DNA of 64,000 nt from Wolbachia endosymbiont of Litomosoides brasiliensis (GCF_013366805.1 NZ_WQMO01000002.1:22604-86603); one strand, 5' to 3'. Counted from the first letter of the stretch, positions 19,465-30,126 are shown. Notes: generated by a model from the letters alone, not told the origin. Program-made: numbers and translations.

Positions 19465-20191
19465 TACTCAGCAAAAATGCATAGGCTGGTTCTTGATTGT
19501 ACTATTATTTGCTAGTTATATTACAATAAATAACATAGTGTTTTTAAAAGCAAATCAACAGGAGGGTGAGAACAAAATAAAGGTTTTGATGGGGAACATA
19601 GATGAGCTTAGGATGTTGCTTGAAATTAATCAGTCAAAAATAGAAAAAAAGATATTTGATTTTAAAAGAAGTTTGCTCACTCAATGTGAGCAAATAGGTG
19701 ATGGTAGTACAAGGTATAAGAATCTTGCAAAATTACTGTTACTTGTGGTGAAGATGAAGAATTCATTGTTGCAAGAAGCAAAATTTAATAATCATATAAA
19801 TTCAATAAAACCTTTAATATTAGAACTTGACGATCCAGAGATAGAGAATGCAGTAAATGAATTGGAAGGTTTAAAAGAGATAGATACTTTACATGAATTG
19901 AGTTTGTCTTTTGAAAAAACTATTGCTATTATTAACTACAACAAAGGCACACTGTTTCAAAAAATCATTTCAAATTGGGTAAAAATACGAGTTAAAAATG
20001 ACCCGTTAAGAGCAAAATTCACGGAAATTGAGGAGTCAGTAAACGATAATGATTGGCAAAGTGTGACCGCTACAGTAAGCAGTTTAACAAATCCAGAATT
20101 CAAACTGTGGCTTAATAAATTGAATGGTTTTATTGTAGCTTCCAAGAATATTTCAATAATATACTATCACCTATTACAATATATCTCATGA
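19457..20191 (+). CDS. mitofilin/HemX-like inner-membrane coiled-coil protein
   Basis: 244 residues from the ATG at 19457, which overlaps the lolC stop (ATGAATAA). One transmembrane helix (residues 10-28) is followed by a helical periplasmic part with coiled-coil stretches (IKVLMGNIDELRMLLEIN) and a C-terminal segment DPLRAKFTEIEESVNDNDW. In alphaproteobacteria a mitofilin-like COG4223 protein commonly precedes hemY; position and topology suggest this is its reduced equivalent. Sequence similarity alone is weak. The ATGA overlap with hemY indicates coupled translation. Confidence 0.6.
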   Translation: MNNTQQKCIGWFLIVLLFASYITINNIVFLKANQQEGENKIKVLMGNIDELRMLLEINQSKIEKKIFDFKRSLLTQCEQIGDGSTRYKNLAKLLLLVVKMKNSLLQEAKFNNHINSIKPLILELDDPEIENAVNELEGLKEIDTLHELSLSFEKTIAIINYNKGTLFQKIISNWVKIRVKNDPLRAKFTEIEESVNDNDWQSVTATVSSLTNPEFKLWLNKLNGFIVASKNISIIYYHLLQYIS

Positions 20192-21405
20192 TTTGTTTTA
20201 TAGTTTTCGTTCTCTCATTTTTATTTGGCATATGGGCCAAGATGAGTGGTGAAGTAGTAAAGTTAGAGCTAGGCAGTTATATTATAAGTGTTGATCTATA
20301 TTTCATTATTTTTGCTTGTATAGTTTTATTGTTTTTATTAGTTACACTTGCACACTTTTTTTCTTCCATTTCATCAACGTTTGCCAATATAAAAAGCAGA
20401 AAAAGAGATAGAGAAGAATTGCTTCTTTTTGAAGCCTTTTTTAGCGTAGACTTGGACAATATAGAAAATGCCCACAAGCTAGTTAAAAGTCTAAATGAGG
20501 AAAACGATAGGTTATCTCTAATAAAGATTTTCAACTCAGGTAAGACAGGGAATTATAGCTTTTTCAGTGATGGTTTAACGGATATTGCAAATAAAAATCG
20601 TAACTTAGCTCTACTCTTAGCCAATAAGCTGATTGCCCACCTCAAACAGGAAAGAACAATCTTTCAAAAATTCATAGAGTATTGCTCTAGCTCAGTTAAT
20701 GACAAAATTCTATCTATTCCCTTTCAAATAGAACACTGTACATTGCAAGAAGATTGGGTCAACGCAATTTCTAGATTAAAGGAAGCTATCAAGTTCAACG
20801 TTTTTCTTCCCTTTGACCATAAAAAGATGTTTGCAGTTTTTTATTGTGCTTTGGCAAAACAATATGAAAGGAAAGGAAACTTTAAAGAGGCTGTGAAGTC
20901 TTTATTTAGAGCACAAGGTTATTGTGCAACTTTTCAACCTATCAATTATTTAAAGGCAGAGTTATATATTAGACTTGGAAAGATCAGAAAAGCTTCTGCA
21001 GTACTAGAGGCAGAGTATATAGTAAACCCTACTCCTCAATCAGCCAAAATTTACATCAGTTTAAATAGTGAAGGTGCTGAAAGGCTATATAACCTACGCC
21101 CCGATTATTATTTTAGTTATTGTTTACTTGCTTCATCCTTAATTAGTTCAGGTAAATACGATCTTGCAAGTCAACATCTAAATACTGCTATAAAAAAAGC
21201 TAATTATATGTCAATCTACCTTATTATGGTACAGCTCAAGGTTCTGTTACAAGAGCAAGATCAAATAATTCATTGGTTGAACAAGATGGGCTCAGAAGCT
21301 TTGCCTGATCCGTGCTGGAAGTGTAGGAATTGTAACAAAGAACTAGAACGGTGGGATTATAAATGTTCAAGTTGCAATGGCTTTAATTATGTGTATTATA
21401 GTTAG
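20188..21405 (+). CDS. hemY: HemY-like TPR membrane protein with C-terminal zinc ribbon
   Basis: 405 residues. Two transmembrane helices (residues 1-20 and 35-60) precede an acidic/basic linker and TPR-like helical repeats (LAKQYERKGNFKEAVKSLFRA; KAELYIRLGKIRKASAVLEA; ASSLISSGKYDLASQHLNTA). The end has two CxxC pairs in CWKCRNCNKELERWDYKCSS, a rubredoxin-like metal site known from alphaproteobacterial HemY and LapB. It is not the protoporphyrinogen oxidase of the same name. Likely a scaffold for an envelope process. It is the last gene of the lolC operon. Confidence 0.85.
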   Translation: MICFIVFVLSFLFGIWAKMSGEVVKLELGSYIISVDLYFIIFACIVLLFLLVTLAHFFSSISSTFANIKSRKRDREELLLFEAFFSVDLDNIENAHKLVKSLNEENDRLSLIKIFNSGKTGNYSFFSDGLTDIANKNRNLALLLANKLIAHLKQERTIFQKFIEYCSSSVNDKILSIPFQIEHCTLQEDWVNAISRLKEAIKFNVFLPFDHKKMFAVFYCALAKQYERKGNFKEAVKSLFRAQGYCATFQPINYLKAELYIRLGKIRKASAVLEAEYIVNPTPQSAKIYISLNSEGAERLYNLRPDYYFSYCLLASSLISSGKYDLASQHLNTAIKKANYMSIYLIMVQLKVLLQEQDQIIHWLNKMGSEALPDPCWKCRNCNKELERWDYKCSSCNGFNYVYYS

Positions 21406-21508
21406 GTTAGTGGTGATTCCTGGAGGTATAGGTCTATAAACCAGTTTCAACTGTTGATTCAAAAGCAATCTTGTGTTATGTTGGTATATTTTAAGGTGGC
21501 AATTATGC

Positions 21509-22217
21509 TAACACAGGTTTTCATTGCTAATAGGTCAAATAAAGTGACGTTGCAGAGTTGTTTAATTGTAGAGTGAGAAAGAGAGAATAAATTTGCACAG
21601 AACGCTCTCAGGCTAGGATTGAGCTCGGGTGAGTATGGTGGGTAGTAATATAATAAGGTTTCTCGTGTTCTTAAATATTGCAGCATTTGTTCAAGACATG
21701 TATTCATACAATCTAATTTTACTTTAACCTGTGTTCTAATGCCTTTTTTGATCTACTCATGTCTAATTTTTGAGTGGCAGATCTGCTGACATTCAAGCCA
21801 AATTTTTCCTGGATTCTAATTCTCATTTCTTTAATGGTAATGCTATGGTTTCCTTGCATCCATACTCGGCTTGTTCAAATTGGCTCTGAGATTCAAATCT
21901 AGCTTTTCCACGATATTGAGAAGGAGAAACAATTTTTCTTCTCTTCTAAATTTTAGGTGCTTCATCCATACAGTTAGTGTATGCATCTTGAAATGCAACA
22001 TATCTTTGTGCTACGACTGTTATACTACGCTTTTTTGCTACAATTACAGCGTTTAGTTTTTTGCACTTTTTTTAGCATTTTTTTGCTGATTCTACGGCTT
22101 TTTCATCTAATAATTTTGATTTTCAAAACGCTACTTAAACCTCGCTATTTTACTTACCCCAGTAAGGCTTCTTTTCCATTATTACCTATCAGTTCTTTTT
22201 ATAATGGGAATTAGTAT
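21509..22217 (-). mobile_element. IS630-family remnant
   Basis: A minus-strand copy from a degraded right end to the left end GGGAATTAGTATTAA. It retains the YSPELNP motif of the catalytic domain near 21630 and parts of the N-terminal helix-turn-helix. Frames are broken many times. The stretches 21406-21508 and 22218-22323 hold no gene I can see. Confidence 0.75.
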
Positions 22218-22323
22218 TAAATATACGCATGAAAAAAGACAGGGCTATTTTATAAAGAACATTTTAGAAATTAAGACAGATAGCGTTAAACAGCTAGAAA
22301 ATACAGTAGCTATAAAAAACTGC

Positions 22324-23211
22324 CTAATGGATACCCAAGACCCTTATTTCCCACTCAAGTTCAATGTTAAATTTGTTTTTCACTGCATCTCTTACCTTGT
22401 TGCCAAGGTTTTCCAAGTCAGACGCAGTTGCATTATTATAATTAAGTAAAAAATTACAATGTTTCTTGGAAATTTTAGCTCCACCATTATTTAATCCTCG
22501 ACAACCAGATCCATCAATCAGTTTCCACGCCTGGCAGTATCTTGGATTTTTGAATATACACCCAGCAGTTTTTCCTCTCACTGGTTGGCTTTTGTTTTTT
22601 TTATCGATAATTTCTTTTAACCTATGTAATATAACCTCATGCCCTGAACTTACCCCTTTAAACTCAGCTTCAATAAAAATCCACTGCCCTTTTAAGCTGT
22701 GTCCACGATAAACATAACCCATTTCTTTGCTGGAGAATTCATATAGATTTCCATCACTTAGATTCACCGCCTTTATGGATTGAACAACGCTTGCAATATC
22801 ACTACAATATGCACCTGCATTCATTTCTATTCCACCACCAACTGTTCCTGGAATTCCAACTAGAAACTCAAACCCACTAATTTGCTGCTCTCCTGCAAAG
22901 TAAGCGAGGTTGATGAGTGACGCAGCACCACCTGCAACGATAGAGTTATTACTTTTGTATTTAATATATGCGAACTCCTTACCTAATTTTACCGTTATTC
23001 CTCGGATGCCACCATCACGCACTATTATGTTGGATGTCGCACCGATAACGCTAATTGGCAATTCAGTATTTTTGATTAAAAATGTTAAATCCTCAATGTC
23101 GCGTGGTTTAAATAACACATCAGCTTGTCCACCAACATTTAACCATGTTATTTTAGACATTAGAACATTATAACGATAGATTCCATGCACTTCCGGCAAG
23201 CTTATAGGCAT
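22324..23211 (-). CDS. murB: UDP-N-acetylenolpyruvoylglucosamine reductase
   Basis: 295 residues. MurB is a flavoprotein that reduces enolpyruvyl-UDP-GlcNAc to UDP-MurNAc. FAD-binding segments are present: NVGGQADVLFKP, VIGATSNIIVRDGGIRG and VGIPGTVGGGIEMNAGAY (118-135). Y168-R169 lie in the substrate loop and the C-terminal Glu is in ELEWEIRVLG. The catalytic proton donor, normally Ser in TAG-S-x-FKNP, is Cys218 here (KTAGCIFKNP). It overlaps hemC by 10 bases and is the second gene of a hemC-murB pair. Confidence 0.95.
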   Translation of the reverse strand: MPISLPEVHGIYRYNVLMSKITWLNVGGQADVLFKPRDIEDLTFLIKNTELPISVIGATSNIIVRDGGIRGITVKLGKEFAYIKYKSNNSIVAGGAASLINLAYFAGEQQISGFEFLVGIPGTVGGGIEMNAGAYCSDIASVVQSIKAVNLSDGNLYEFSSKEMGYVYRGHSLKGQWIFIEAEFKGVSSGHEVILHRLKEIIDKKNKSQPVRGKTAGCIFKNPRYCQAWKLIDGSGCRGLNNGGAKISKKHCNFLLNYNNATASDLENLGNKVRDAVKNKFNIELEWEIRVLGIH

Positions 23212-24080
23212 TTTGATTTCAATTCCAGTCCTGCATCCATACCAATTTTTTCTGCATCTTCTATAAATGAGGTACGCTCAGTAAAGTATATATTTTTTTC
23301 GTTTGCCAACATACAATAAAGATGTAGCACATTTTCACTCACATATTTTGCCAGAGCTGCAAGTGGTGTAAAGCACGAACCATTTACTGTCTTCATAAAG
23401 CTGCGTTCTGATCTCACCCTTATAAAAGATTTATTGTTATTAATTTTCTCTAAAAGATCGATAATTTTTACATCATTTTTTCTACATTGAATGCAAATTG
23501 CCCCCTGTCCTACTGCACTTAACATAGTTTTCGGTGACAATACCTCTGTAATCAAGTAATCTTTTCTTAACCTTATTAATCCTGCTTCAGCTAGAATTAT
23601 TCCATCAAAGTTTTGATTCTGCAGTCTAGTTGTCACATTTCCACGTAGCGGCACTATATTTAAATCTGGTCTAAAATTTAGCAACTGAACTCTTCTTCTT
23701 ATTGAGGAAGTTGCAATTATGGCTCGCTGTGGCAAAGATTTAAGACTCTTATACTTACTAGAAATAAATGTATCGTATGGACTTGACCTTTCTAGAATAC
23801 AAGGAATTGTTAAATCTTTTGAAAAAAATGCAGGAACATCCTTTAGCGAATGAACTGCCATATCTATGTTATTCTCAATCAATTCAGTCTCAATTTCTTT
23901 AATGAACAGTCCCTTACCTCCTATTTCAGCGAGGTTCGCATTTGCATATTTGTCACCGGAAGTTTTTATTTTAATGATCTCAACAGATAAACTAGGAAAA
24001 AAGTCCAACAACCTTTGCTTTGCTTCTAAAACTTGAGCAATTGCAAGATTGCTTCCTCTGGTACCCATTCTGATTAACAT
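23202..24080 (-). CDS. hemC: hydroxymethylbilane synthase (porphobilinogen deaminase)
   Basis: 292 residues. It condenses four porphobilinogens into hydroxymethylbilane for heme synthesis. The start MGTRGSNLAIAQ, the catalytic aspartate region AVHSLKDVPA (D81), the arginine cluster TSSIRRRVQLL and the dipyrromethane-cofactor cysteine C236 in NGSCFTPLAALA are all present. Length is slightly short at the C-terminus but within the family range. With HemJ at 37.1 kb it supports an endogenous heme pathway, a noted feature of Wolbachia. Confidence 0.97.
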   Translation of the reverse strand: MLIRMGTRGSNLAIAQVLEAKQRLLDFFPSLSVEIIKIKTSGDKYANANLAEIGGKGLFIKEIETELIENNIDMAVHSLKDVPAFFSKDLTIPCILERSSPYDTFISSKYKSLKSLPQRAIIATSSIRRRVQLLNFRPDLNIVPLRGNVTTRLQNQNFDGIILAEAGLIRLRKDYLITEVLSPKTMLSAVGQGAICIQCRKNDVKIIDLLEKINNNKSFIRVRSERSFMKTVNGSCFTPLAALAKYVSENVLHLYCMLANEKNIYFTERTSFIEDAEKIGMDAGLELKSKCL

Positions 24081-24254
24081 ATACTAAGTAGCTCTGGGAA
24101 GGTTAATGAACAAATTGTTTCAGTTTTATGGCCTCATGTCTATCTTTTGTTTTCTGTAATACCAACTCTTATTGTTAATGGTTCAAATAAGTGATAGTGC
24201 TCCTTTTTTTCTTTTCCATATACATAAAAACTAGATAATATTGTGAGTAAGATT

Positions 24255-24860
24255 TTTTTGTATTTTGATGCTTTTCAATTCTATCGCTTTTGCCTCTCTA
24301 TTATTAGAGCTTCTCTACATTGTTGTAAGAAAGAATAAAAAACTGAGCAGAAAAGAACAAAAATAGTAAATTTAAAGGTGAGAGAGGCTGAGAAGAGACT
24401 AACAAACACCTTTAAAGCACCATCTCTTGATGCTTTGTAAACAAATGACAATAATTTTCCGAACTCGGCAAAGGAAGCAATCGACAGCAAATTAAAAGGG
24501 ACAGAAAGTAAACTTCAAAAAAAACGAGCAACGATTAACAAAATTGCAACTCTTATAAAAGAAAAACTGGAAAAATTTGATAGTGAGATACGCGAACGGA
24601 AAAAGAGAGAGTAGCTTATGAAGGTTTAAAAGAGCAAATTGGAGCATTGATAAACCAAACTTCTAGCCTTACTGATGCTTTGAAGAAGCCTCATGTTAGG
24701 GAAATGGAGTGAAATGCAGCTAAGAAAAAGTGGTGGAAATGGTGGAGAATGGTTGAATATGTTGAACGCTGCGATTTTTACCCAGCCATCAGCAATTGAT
24801 AAAAATGAGGTATTTACTGCATCCTGACTTAACAATCAAGAAGCTGTATGATAAAATAAT
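24255..24860 (+). pseudogene. rmuC: rmuC pseudogene (DNA recombination protein RmuC), N-terminal part
   Basis: Read across frames this region gives an N-terminal membrane anchor (LLLELLYIVVRKN), a coiled coil rich in Lys/Glu (SKLKGTESKLQKK; EKFDSEIRERK) and then the family core (LINQTSSLTDALKKPHVR followed by EMQLRK and a CDFYPQPS-like block). These match RmuC, a nuclease-like protein that limits DNA inversions. There are at least four frameshifts or stops, and the nuclease domain after ~24860 is gone. The stretch 24861-25190 has only a hairpin. Confidence 0.75.
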
Positions 24861-24971
24861 TTGCTGATACAAAAGGAAAAATTAAATGATTATTTTTTGG
24901 CAAGAAAAAGCCCATAATGATCTGGGTAGAAGAAAATATTGGAATCAATTTTGATAGAGATTAGAGTAAAA

Positions 24972-25003
24972 AAAAGTGATTTATTATAACACCAATCACT
25001 TTT
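24972..25003. terminator. 10-bp hairpin, possible terminator
   Basis: AAAAGTGATT and AATCACTTTT form a perfect stem around a 12-base loop. The A and T runs at its borders give it the look of a bidirectional terminator. It follows the rmuC remnant and precedes tRNA-Arg, which is on the other strand. Confidence 0.45.
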
Positions 25004-25190
25004 ATCGCGCTACGATAATTTGCGCAGAAGTTTAAAGAGCGTTATTTATCATTATAAAACCTCTACTTGAAGCGAGAGTTTCCTGCTACTTGAGAACTCA
25101 ATAGGGCTTGGTATACATAGCAGTTTACATGCTGAGGAATTAAGGTGGATTAGATCTCACTCATGTTTTTCCATATCTGTATTGAATTTA

Positions 25191-25265
25191 TGCACCCTGA
25201 GCGACTTGAACGCCCGACCTTTTGATCCGTAGTCAAATGCTCTAATCCAACTGAGCTAAGGGTGC
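25191..25265 (-). tRNA. tRNA-Arg (anticodon ACG)
   Basis: On the minus strand: acceptor GCACCCT/AGGGTGC, D-arm AGCTCAGTTGGATTAGAGC, anticodon stem TTTGA/TCAAA around CT-ACG-GA, T-loop TTCAAGT. Discriminator A; CCA is not encoded. The ACG anticodon is expected to be edited to ICG by TadA, whose gene lies at 31.6 kb in this window. Confidence 0.95.
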
Positions 25266-25329
25266 TTTCATAAAATGAACTTTAACAGATTTATAGTTTA
25301 ATTCAATTAATTTGGTTAAATAAAGTAGA

Positions 25330-26030
25330 GTGCTGCGCGCCAAAGCCAAATTACACAAAATGTTCTGTTTTATATACAGCCAAAGTCTCTCAATAGGATT
25401 GAACTCAGGTGAGTATGGTGGTGGGTATATAATCCCGGTATTTTTAGGTAACTTTAAATGTTTTAACTTATGTTAATTAGTGCAATTTATGATAAGAAAG
25501 GCTTCTCGTGTCCTTAAACATTACGACGTTTATTCAAGAAATACATTCATATAATAGGTGCTGACATTCAATGCAAATAAGCTAGAACCTTCTCCATTTC
25601 TAAGATTAACTGCACTGTAGAGATAAAAATTTTGTCCACCTAATTTTACTTTAATCTATGTTCTAACACCCTTTCTTAAACCACCCACGTCCAACTTTTG
25701 AATGTGTGCCAACCCGCAATTCATTTATGCGAAAACTTCATTTTTTGCATATTACAGTGTGCTGTAGACTTGCCGACATTTGAGCAAAACTTTCCTGGAT
25801 CTCTACTCTCATTTCTTTACTTCAATTTGCTCAAATTGACTCTGATTCAATCTAGTTTTTTCACAGCATTGAGGGAAATTAAACAATTTTTCTTCTCTCC
25901 TAAATTTTAAGTGCTTTATCCACAATGCTGTTTAAACCTCTCTATTTTACTTACTTTAGAATGTTTTTCCATTATTATCTACCCATTCCTCGTACAGTAG
26001 TAATGAGTATAACAATAAGAATTGGTATTA
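25330..26030 (-). mobile_element. IS630-family remnant
   Basis: A minus-strand copy lacking its right terminal repeat. It retains the segment around YSPELN (near 25400), fragments of the DDE domain and a shortened start. The left repeat at 26011 is followed by an extra end fragment (AATTGGTATTA at 26021-26031), suggesting that one copy inserted beside another. Bases 26031-26134 show no gene. Confidence 0.7.
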
Positions 26031-26134
26031 CTACTACTAATTATTTTACATGAAAGTGCAAGCGCCAAAGCAAGAAAATATAAATAAATTTGTAGCATGA
26101 ATGCTAAAGGGATCAAGTTAATTTTACATAATAA

Positions 26135-28708
26135 TTAATACGAACCTATACTTACAATAAACTTTCCACCTTTAGTTGTAAGCCCTTCTTGTATGTTTTC
26201 ACTCCATTCTATCATTTCAGCATTGCAGATTGTCTGTAAATCATTCTGTGCAGACCAATCCAACTTATCCTCTTGTACATTTGCTTTTATTATTAACTTT
26301 TTTATCAAATGCTTAACTGAGACATTATTGCCCGCTTTTATTTTTCTCACGAGATTTAATATTTGTATAAAATTGTCTCCCACTTCTTCAGAATGCTTAT
26401 CGTAGACAAGCTCTTCCTTATTCGGCCAATTACCTCGATTATGCACAGAATTATAGCTATATAGTTGGTAGTATATTTCTTCCGTAATATATGGCAGAAA
26501 AGGTGCAAATAACCGCAAAATAATATTTAATACATATGTCAAACTTTGTTTCGCACTTAAGTGCGCCTTGCTGCTTACTGTATTTCCATATGCACGTTTT
26601 TTTGCTAATTCCAAGTAATTGTCACAAAAATCCTTCCAAAAAAAATCTTCTATTGCACCCAAAGCTTCACAGTATTCAAATTGTAATAAGTTGTTCGTTG
26701 CTTTTTCTATAACTTTATATAATTTAGATAATATCCACTGGTCCATTGTCTCACTGACAGAATTTACACTTACAGCCTGATGCTTTTCTATGAAGTTGGA
26801 AACAAACTTGCCGGCATTCCAAAGTTTCGTAACAAGGCGCTTGCCAATTTTTAATGTATTTTCAGAGTAGACTGTATCAACTCCAAGACTTGAGTTCGCC
26901 GTCCAGTAACGCACCACATCTGCACCATATGTATCAAGTATCAACTTTGGAGTTATTATGTTACCTTTTGATTTACTCATCTTTTTCTTATCATCAGCCA
27001 AGCACCAGCCACTAATCATGATATTTTTCCAGGGCAAAGAATTTGCATGGTAGTACGCTTTCAAAATCGTATAAAAAGCCCAAGTTCTTATTATCTCATG
27101 GCTCTGGCTGCGCAGATCTGCGGGAAATATCTTGTTGTAACGGTGACCTGGCAAGCTAAACTCATTATTTATTGCCAACGCACTCAGTTGAGGAGTAATT
27201 GCACTTGTGGCCCAGGTATCCATTACATCTTGATCTGGAACTACCTCCTTCTTACTATACCCCTTCGGCAAGTCCTTCAATGGATCTACAGGCAGGTCCT
27301 CTACTTCAGCTAGGATAACCCTGCCTTCTTCGCCTTTACGTTTTGAATACCACACTGGAAATGGTACACCAAAATAACGTTGCCTTGAAATACACCAGTT
27401 CCAATTTAATCCTTCTATCCACACTTCCATACGCTTACGCATGGTGTTTGGATGCCAGTTACATTCTTTTACTTTATCTAATATCTGAGCTTTTTGATCT
27501 AAAGTCTTAATAAACCATTGATAAGTAAACAATATTTCAAGTGGTGCACCAGACCTCTCTGCACATTTGACAGAATGAGAAATGTTGGTGCTTTCTATCA
27601 AAAGTCCTCTTTCAGTTAGAATTTCAATTATTCTCTTTCTTGCTTCTTTAACCTTTAGTCCATTGATTTCATCATAGATTTCAGTATCACATACTGGAAT
27701 GATACCATGATGTGGTGGAATTGCGCCTTCCTTTGTAATCTTAGTACTCCTTTCTTCTGTTATTCCATTACCTTGACAATGGGATCTATTACTATCGTAC
27801 ACTGAACCTAGATTTATCCTCCCATCCTGATCTATAATAATTTTCATCGGCAAATTATGCTTTTGTTGCCAATATATGTCAAGTTCATCACCAAATGTAC
27901 AACACATAACAAGCCCAGTGCCTTTATCTATTTTAACCTTATCATCAGCTATTATTGGAACTTTTGCTCCTATTATTGGTACTACAGATGTTTTTCCGAT
28001 CAGATGAGCATAACGTGCATCCTCTGGGTGGCAAAAAACTGCAACACATGCCGGAAGTAACTCAGGTCGCGTAGTTGCAACATCGATCTGCCCATTTTCT
28101 TCAGTGGAAAAAGTTATTGTATTTAAAGATGACTCACAGACTTTGTCTTCTATTTCTGCTTGTGCAATTGCTGTTTTATCAACTGGATCCCAAAGAATAG
28201 GTTGCATCTTTTTATATGCATATCCCTTATTATATAGATCAATGAACGACATTTGAGAAAGCGTCACAGTTTCTTTGCTGATTGTATGGTATACTAAACT
28301 CCAGTCATAACTAATGCCAACTGATCTAAATAGTTCCTTAAATTCCTGCTTTGATTTTTCGATAACGTTATGGCACATCTCTATAAATTTTTCTCTGCTA
28401 ATTTCTCTTGCACGAGTTTTATAGGTTCGTTCTACCAACCTTTCGGTAGGAAGACCATTGTCATCAAACCCAATTGGATAAAAGACATCCTTTCCAAGCA
28501 TGCGTTGAAATCTTGCAATAAAGTCTGTGTGACAATAGCTGAATATGTGACCAATGTGCAGCTTGCCTGATATCGTTGGTGGAGGTGTATCTATAGTAAA
28601 AGTATTCTCCTTTTTACCATCCCATTTATAGACTCCACTGCCTTCCCATAATATATTACACTTGTTTTCGACTTCTTTGAAGCTGTATTTTTCTTCTAGC
28701 ATGACCAC
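26135..28708 (-). CDS. valS: valyl-tRNA synthetase, archaeal-type
   Basis: 857 residues. The class I motifs are KLHIGH (residues ~47-52) and KKMSKSKGN. The segment after HIGH reads GFDDNGLPTERLVE, the form seen in archaeal ValRS, where typical bacterial enzymes have a TDHAG form. The long C-terminal coiled-coil arm of standard bacterial ValRS is reduced. This matches the established observation that Rickettsiales carry an archaeal-genre ValRS. The editing domain (TTRPELLPACVAVFCHP) is intact. The start is ATG 28708, or ATG 28702 (MLEEKYSF). No in-frame damage is seen. Confidence 0.97.
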   Translation of the reverse strand: MVMLEEKYSFKEVENKCNILWEGSGVYKWDGKKENTFTIDTPPPTISGKLHIGHIFSYCHTDFIARFQRMLGKDVFYPIGFDDNGLPTERLVERTYKTRAREISREKFIEMCHNVIEKSKQEFKELFRSVGISYDWSLVYHTISKETVTLSQMSFIDLYNKGYAYKKMQPILWDPVDKTAIAQAEIEDKVCESSLNTITFSTEENGQIDVATTRPELLPACVAVFCHPEDARYAHLIGKTSVVPIIGAKVPIIADDKVKIDKGTGLVMCCTFGDELDIYWQQKHNLPMKIIIDQDGRINLGSVYDSNRSHCQGNGITEERSTKITKEGAIPPHHGIIPVCDTEIYDEINGLKVKEARKRIIEILTERGLLIESTNISHSVKCAERSGAPLEILFTYQWFIKTLDQKAQILDKVKECNWHPNTMRKRMEVWIEGLNWNWCISRQRYFGVPFPVWYSKRKGEEGRVILAEVEDLPVDPLKDLPKGYSKKEVVPDQDVMDTWATSAITPQLSALAINNEFSLPGHRYNKIFPADLRSQSHEIIRTWAFYTILKAYYHANSLPWKNIMISGWCLADDKKKMSKSKGNIITPKLILDTYGADVVRYWTANSSLGVDTVYSENTLKIGKRLVTKLWNAGKFVSNFIEKHQAVSVNSVSETMDQWILSKLYKVIEKATNNLLQFEYCEALGAIEDFFWKDFCDNYLELAKKRAYGNTVSSKAHLSAKQSLTYVLNIILRLFAPFLPYITEEIYYQLYSYNSVHNRGNWPNKEELVYDKHSEEVGDNFIQILNLVRKIKAGNNVSVKHLIKKLIIKANVQEDKLDWSAQNDLQTICNAEMIEWSENIQEGLTTKGGKFIVSIGSY

Positions 28709-28806
28709 TTAAGTATTCCTTAATTTCAAACCAATAGCTAAAGCATAAGCAAAGTTTCCCTATGTATAACTAAATTTCCTGGATTCAAGTGTCAAGCATA
28801 TATCTG

Positions 28807-29817
28807 TATAACACCATTCCCATTATATAAGAAACGGATAGACAATAATGGAAAAGAAGCCATACTGAAATAAGTAAAATAGCAAGATTTAAATGACGTT
28901 GAAATCAAAATTATTGGATGAAAGAGTCGTAAAATTAGCAAAAGAAACGCTACAGAAAGTATGAAATAACACATATGTTACAAAAAAAACTATGCTGTAA
29001 GTGCAGCAAAAAAAACACAGTATAACAGCCACAGCAAAAATATGTTGCATTTCAAGAACAGCACTAACTGCGTGGATAAAGCACCTAAAATTTGGAAGAT
29101 TTGAATAAATTAAAGTATGGATACAAGAAAACCTAATATTATTATTAAAGAAGTGAGGTAAAATCTAGGAAAATTTAGCTTGAATGTCAGTAAGTCTACA
29201 GTACACCGTAATATGCAAAAAATGAAGTTTTCGTATATTACACCAAGACCAATTCATAATGAACAAGATGAAAGTAGACAGAAAGAGTTTTAAAAAACTT
29301 AACGAGACTATTGGTAAGTATACTGAACAAGAGTTATTCATCTTTGATGAGTTGTGACTTGGCACACATTCAAAAGTTGGACAGGGTGGTTTAAGAAAGG
29401 GTGTTAGAACATAAATTAAAGTAAAATTAGGTGACAAAATTTTTATCTCCACAGTGCAGTTAATACTAGAAATGGAGAGAGTTCTAGCTTATTTACACTG
29501 AATGTCAACGCCGATTATATGAATATATTTCTTGAATAAATATTACAATATCTAAGAACACGAGAAGCTTTTCTTATATGGATTGTGCTAATTAGTATAA
29601 GTTAAAAATTTAAAGGTACCCAAAAATATAGAGATTATATACCAGCAACTATACTCACCTGAGTTCAATCTTATCGAGAGACTTCTGTTGTATATAAAAC
29701 AGAACATTTTACGTAATAAAGTCTGTGTATAAGTTTATAACCTCTCTTTTTTTCATTCCGCAATTAAACAACTCTACAATGTTACCCATTTGATCTATTA
29801 ATAGTGATAATTATATA
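28807..29817 (+). mobile_element. IS630-family remnant, near full span
   Basis: Plus-strand copy with left end ACACCATTCCCATTATATAA and a decayed right end at ~29817. The order of parts is complete: the transposase start near 28893 (LKSKLLDERVV), the helix-turn-helix region, the first DDE aspartate region near 29340 (FFDE-like) and the SPEF/L region near 29660. Several frameshifts and an internal deletion make it inactive. It lies between valS and the MFS gene. Confidence 0.75.
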
Positions 29818-30126
29818 TTAGCGGGATCTAGAGGCACCGTGGATGAGAATTACAGTATGACAAATTGTGCTTAGCACCACGCGTTAGAATGACGCGAGAA
29901 GGAGGCACTTGAACAACAAGAAAGAAGTACTGGGATGCCTATACATTTATAGCAACAAGGCACTACCTCAGGCTATATCCATTATAGCTTTATCACTAAA
30001 TTTAATAACATTTTAATTATCACATACTATAATAAAAAAGTCAAATCCATACATCCAGGTTGTAGCTTTACTAAACCCCAAAAAGCAGTCACAATAAAGT
30101 AAGCAAACATTTACAAGTTAAATTTA
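29818..30126. other. gap with palindromic repeat debris, no gene
   Basis: About 310 bases. A repeat-like block (GGATCTAGAGGCACCG, and ACGCGTTAGAATGACGCG as an imperfect palindrome) lies at 29825-29905. The remainder is AT-rich leader of the MFS gene. I see no coding frame. Confidence 0.4.
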
